Positions 15,496 through 17,224 of a stretch of 17,224 nt of DNA are shown here, in pieces. Location: positions 1 to 17,224 of the forward strand of contig DOJW01000009.1 in NCBI GenBank assembly GCA_003511165.1, written 5' to 3'. The notes under the pieces are model-generated. The model ran no database searches, had not been told where the DNA came from, and was given only the letters and a program-made list of their open reading frames with translations. This DNA is from Candidatus Dependentiae bacterium. Lineage in GTDB: Bacteria; Babelota; Babeliae; Babelales; UBA12411. Positions within the stretch are counted from its first letter, which is position 1, and the number at the start of each line of letters is the position of its first letter. Position numbers and translations under genes: made by a program.

Positions 15496-16038
15496 ATGAA
15501 AAAATATATTCTTTTATTAATGAGCGGGTTGTTACTAAGCAATAGTCTTTCTGCGTCTGCTTTGAGCCGAACTGATTGGGTAAAAAAAGCTGAATCACTA
15601 AGTGAAAAAAACAAAAAGAGTCTAGCTCTGCAGCCTTCACATGCAGAAAAAAATTTGAGCGGGTCCGATTTGAGCGAAGCCGATCTCATAGGAGCCTATT
15701 TGGATGATAATACCAATTTTAGTAAAGCTAACATGCGAGGGATCCAATTGATAGGCGCTCATTTGAAATATGCCAATTTTAGCAAGGCCAATTTGAGTGA
15801 AGGAAATTCGTACTTTGCCTATTGCTTTGGAGCCGATTTTAGTGGCGCCGATTTGACTAATGCCAACTTAAGTAATGCGGATTTGAGTGAAGCAAATTTT
15901 GAGAATGCCAATATGAAGAATACTAATTTACTTGGATCTCATATGAACAGTAAGACTAATTTTCGTGAAGCAACAAACATGAGCAAAGAACAAAAGGATT
16001 ATGCTCAGTCTAAAGGTGCTTCGAATGTTCCTAAATAA
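15496..16038 (+). CDS. Secreted pentapeptide-repeat protein
   Basis: The 180-residue protein has a signal peptide (MKKYILLLMSGLLL, probable cleavage after SASA at 22), a short linker, then pentapeptide repeats of the A-(D/N)-(L/F)-x-x type from about 53 to 165. Central Leu/Phe/Met residues occur every five positions (for example 54, 59, 64, 69, then 75, 80, 85 ... 145, 150), apart from weaker positions at 105 and 110. Such repeats fold as a right-handed four-sided beta-helix. The register is shifted by one residue at two places, L69 to F75 and M150 to F156, and both sites read x-T-N-F. Cytoplasmic members include DNA-gyrase-protecting mimics, but the signal peptide places this one outside the cytoplasm, so that role is unlikely. 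Its function is unknown. It is monocistronic, with its own terminator. Confidence 0.92.
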   Translation: MKKYILLLMSGLLLSNSLSASALSRTDWVKKAESLSEKNKKSLALQPSHAEKNLSGSDLSEADLIGAYLDDNTNFSKANMRGIQLIGAHLKYANFSKANLSEGNSYFAYCFGADFSGADLTNANLSNADLSEANFENANMKNTNLLGSHMNSKTNFREATNMSKEQKDYAQSKGASNVPK

Positions 16039-16061
16039 TCTCATAATTTTATTAATTAACT

Positions 16062-16101
16062 AAAGAAGAAGGCCTGTTTTTACGCAGGCCTTCTTCTTTT
16101 T
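16062..16101 (+). terminator. Strong intrinsic terminator after the pentapeptide gene
   Basis: A perfect 15-bp stem (AAAGAAGAAGGCCTG at 16062-16076 with CAGGCCTTCTTCTTT at 16085-16099) and an eight-base loop are followed by TT. It shares the GAAGGC...GCCTTC core with the terminator at 6101-6142. Confidence 0.9.
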
Positions 16102-16148
16102 ATATTCTAACTCAATTATTAGTCTTATCCTTGTGTTGATGCAGAATA

Positions 16149-16215
16149 AACGTGAGCCAAAATTTTTTAAAAATAAATTTATTTTTAACAGAAGTTTCTA
16201 TGTCTAACTCACGTT
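16149..16215 (+). repeat. Nested inverted repeats in the leader of the HAD lipoprotein gene
   Basis: AACGTGAG (16149-16156) and CTCACGTT (16208-16215) are exact inverted repeats. Between them lies a perfect 22-bp AT palindrome (16167-16188). The whole element lies 28 bases before the start codon at 16244. It may be an operator, a leader RNA fold, or chance within AT-rich DNA. Confidence 0.5.
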
Positions 16216-16243
16216 AATTAATACTTTTTTTAAAGGAAAGTGT

Positions 16244-17143
16244 ATGAAAAAATTATTACTATTTTCGTTTTTATTTTTAATATTTTCTTGTTCAACTTCT
16301 CATAAACAAATAAAAGAGATTGAAACAATAAAAAAGGCAGAGAAAGCTTTAGAATTAGCAAATCAAGATACCCTTGTCGTATTTGACGTAGACCATACTT
16401 TGATTAAACCAACCAGTAAGCTATTGGATATTATCTGGCGTCCGGAAGCATTTTCAAAGAGCGATCAAAAATTTGCACATAATCTTATTATGGAACTTGC
16501 AAAAGAATCGTACAAAGTAAAATCTCCACAATTTAAAGATTCGATTGGTAGTAAGATGGAGTTGAAATCCAAATTTGAACTAATTGAACAAGATCTGCCG
16601 GTTGTGATAAAAAATTTACAGCAAAGAGGTGTAAAGGTAATTGCTTTAACTGGTATACCATGTGGAGAGTATGGGGTTATAAAAAGTCAGCAGGAATGGC
16701 GTTACAACCATTTAAAAGAGCAATTTGGTATGGATTTTAATTATAGTTTTACAAACTTAAAAGAAAAATCATTTATGGATTTAAATCCATATCGTGAGGC
16801 GCATCCCAAATTTTATAAAGGTATTTTGTTTGCTTCTTTTAACAACAAAGGGATTGTTTTGAAAAAGTTTTTAGAATATGCACAATGGATGCCCAAAAAA
16901 ATTATTATTTTTGATGATCGCAAACCAAATATTCAAGATATAATAAATACTTTTTTAGACCAGCATATAGATATGGAAGGTTTTTGGTATCAAGCATTTT
17001 TGACTTCGCATCCAAAGCTGGACAAAGATATTGTACCGTTTCAAATGAAATATATTCACGATCATGGTGATTTTATAAACGATGAAGAAGCGCAAAAAAT
17101 TCTTAATTTGAATAAACAATCAAAAGAAATTTTAGCATATTAA
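16244..17143 (+). CDS. HAD-superfamily lipoprotein, DUF2608-like phosphatase fold
   Basis: The 299-residue protein starts at ATG 16244 behind AAAGGA (16232-16237). The N-terminus is a lipoprotein signal: charged MKK, a Leu/Phe core and Cys16 in LIFSC, although Phe at the -2 position is unusual. The HAD signature follows in order: motif I VVFDVDHTLI (Asp48 nucleophile, Asp50, Thr52), motif II VIALTG (Thr137), a probable motif III Lys in NNKG (Lys203) and motif IV IIIFDDRKPN (Asp225, Asp226). All catalytic positions are present, so an active Mg-dependent phosphohydrolase on the outer face of a membrane is likely; the substrate is unknown. The spacing and HAD core resemble the DUF2608 group, known to me from intracellular bacteria such as Legionella and chlamydiae. 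The family assignment is by eye. Confidence 0.88.
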   Translation: MKKLLLFSFLFLIFSCSTSHKQIKEIETIKKAEKALELANQDTLVVFDVDHTLIKPTSKLLDIIWRPEAFSKSDQKFAHNLIMELAKESYKVKSPQFKDSIGSKMELKSKFELIEQDLPVVIKNLQQRGVKVIALTGIPCGEYGVIKSQQEWRYNHLKEQFGMDFNYSFTNLKEKSFMDLNPYREAHPKFYKGILFASFNNKGIVLKKFLEYAQWMPKKIIIFDDRKPNIQDIINTFLDQHIDMEGFWYQAFLTSHPKLDKDIVPFQMKYIHDHGDFINDEEAQKILNLNKQSKEILAY

Positions 17144-17147
17144 TTCG

Positions 17148-17203
17148 CTATTTTTTTATATTCATAAATAATTTGTTAAAATTTTAACATGCTATAAAAA
17201 TAG
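17148..17203 (+). repeat. Palindromic AT-rich element after the lipoprotein gene
   Basis: A perfect 16-bp palindrome, TGTTAAAATTTTAACA (17174-17189), is flanked by CTATTTTT (17148-17155) and its complement AAAAATAG (17196-17203). There is no T tract after it, so it is not a typical terminator. The window ends shortly after; no further gene start is visible. Confidence 0.4.
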
Positions 17204-17224
17204 ACCTCTTTTGAAACTATTTTT

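Noticed and set aside
1..17224. CRISPR array, insertion sequence or prophage
   Set aside because: No regularly spaced direct repeats, transposase, integrase or phage structural gene is visible; the protein repeats are within coding sequence.

Overview
The window looks like part of an AT-rich bacterial chromosome from a diderm (two-membrane) organism with a small, compact, one-directional gene order. Every supportable gene lies on the + strand. The diderm reading rests on signal peptides on most unknown proteins, a large probable outer-membrane protein ending in Phe, a lipoprotein and SecD. The combination of low GC, many secreted repeat-built proteins of unknown function and a secreted HAD/DUF2608-like phosphatase fold suggests a host-associated lineage. 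My best guess is Candidatus Dependentiae (TM6/Babeliales), by recall of gene style only; no marker here proves it.

Region 1 (1-6142) is a surface or secretion cluster. It holds the 3' end of a secreted solenoid-type protein, a chimeric protein with a beta-solenoid half and a seven-bladed WD40-like propeller half, a second full beta-solenoid paralogue, and a protein with a long Lys/Glu/Ala coiled coil followed by a probable outer-membrane beta-barrel. The first three share one module of about 80 residues. The last two are probably co-transcribed and end at a strong terminator (6101-6142).

Region 2 (6143-8546) is a single large secreted protein of unknown function with very T-rich codons.

Region 3 (8547-11717) is housekeeping: serS with a good extended -10 promoter, hemW, and a small FMN-binding split-barrel (PNPOx-like) protein, closed by a long AT-rich hairpin. 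That hairpin overlaps a second, mutually exclusive hairpin carrying the -35 box of the next gene.

Region 4 (11718-15250) holds a secreted coiled-coil protein of unknown function, then tRNA-Leu(AAG), secD and tRNA-Met(CAT), with no terminator visible until 15218-15250. secD is therefore bracketed by tRNA genes and has no secF beside it.

Region 5 (15251-17224) holds a secreted pentapeptide-repeat protein with its own terminator, then a HAD-superfamily lipoprotein preceded by a nested palindromic leader. No CRISPR array, insertion sequence, integrase or rRNA is visible. No gene-free stretch exceeds 300 bases; the longest is about 280 bases, before the pentapeptide gene.
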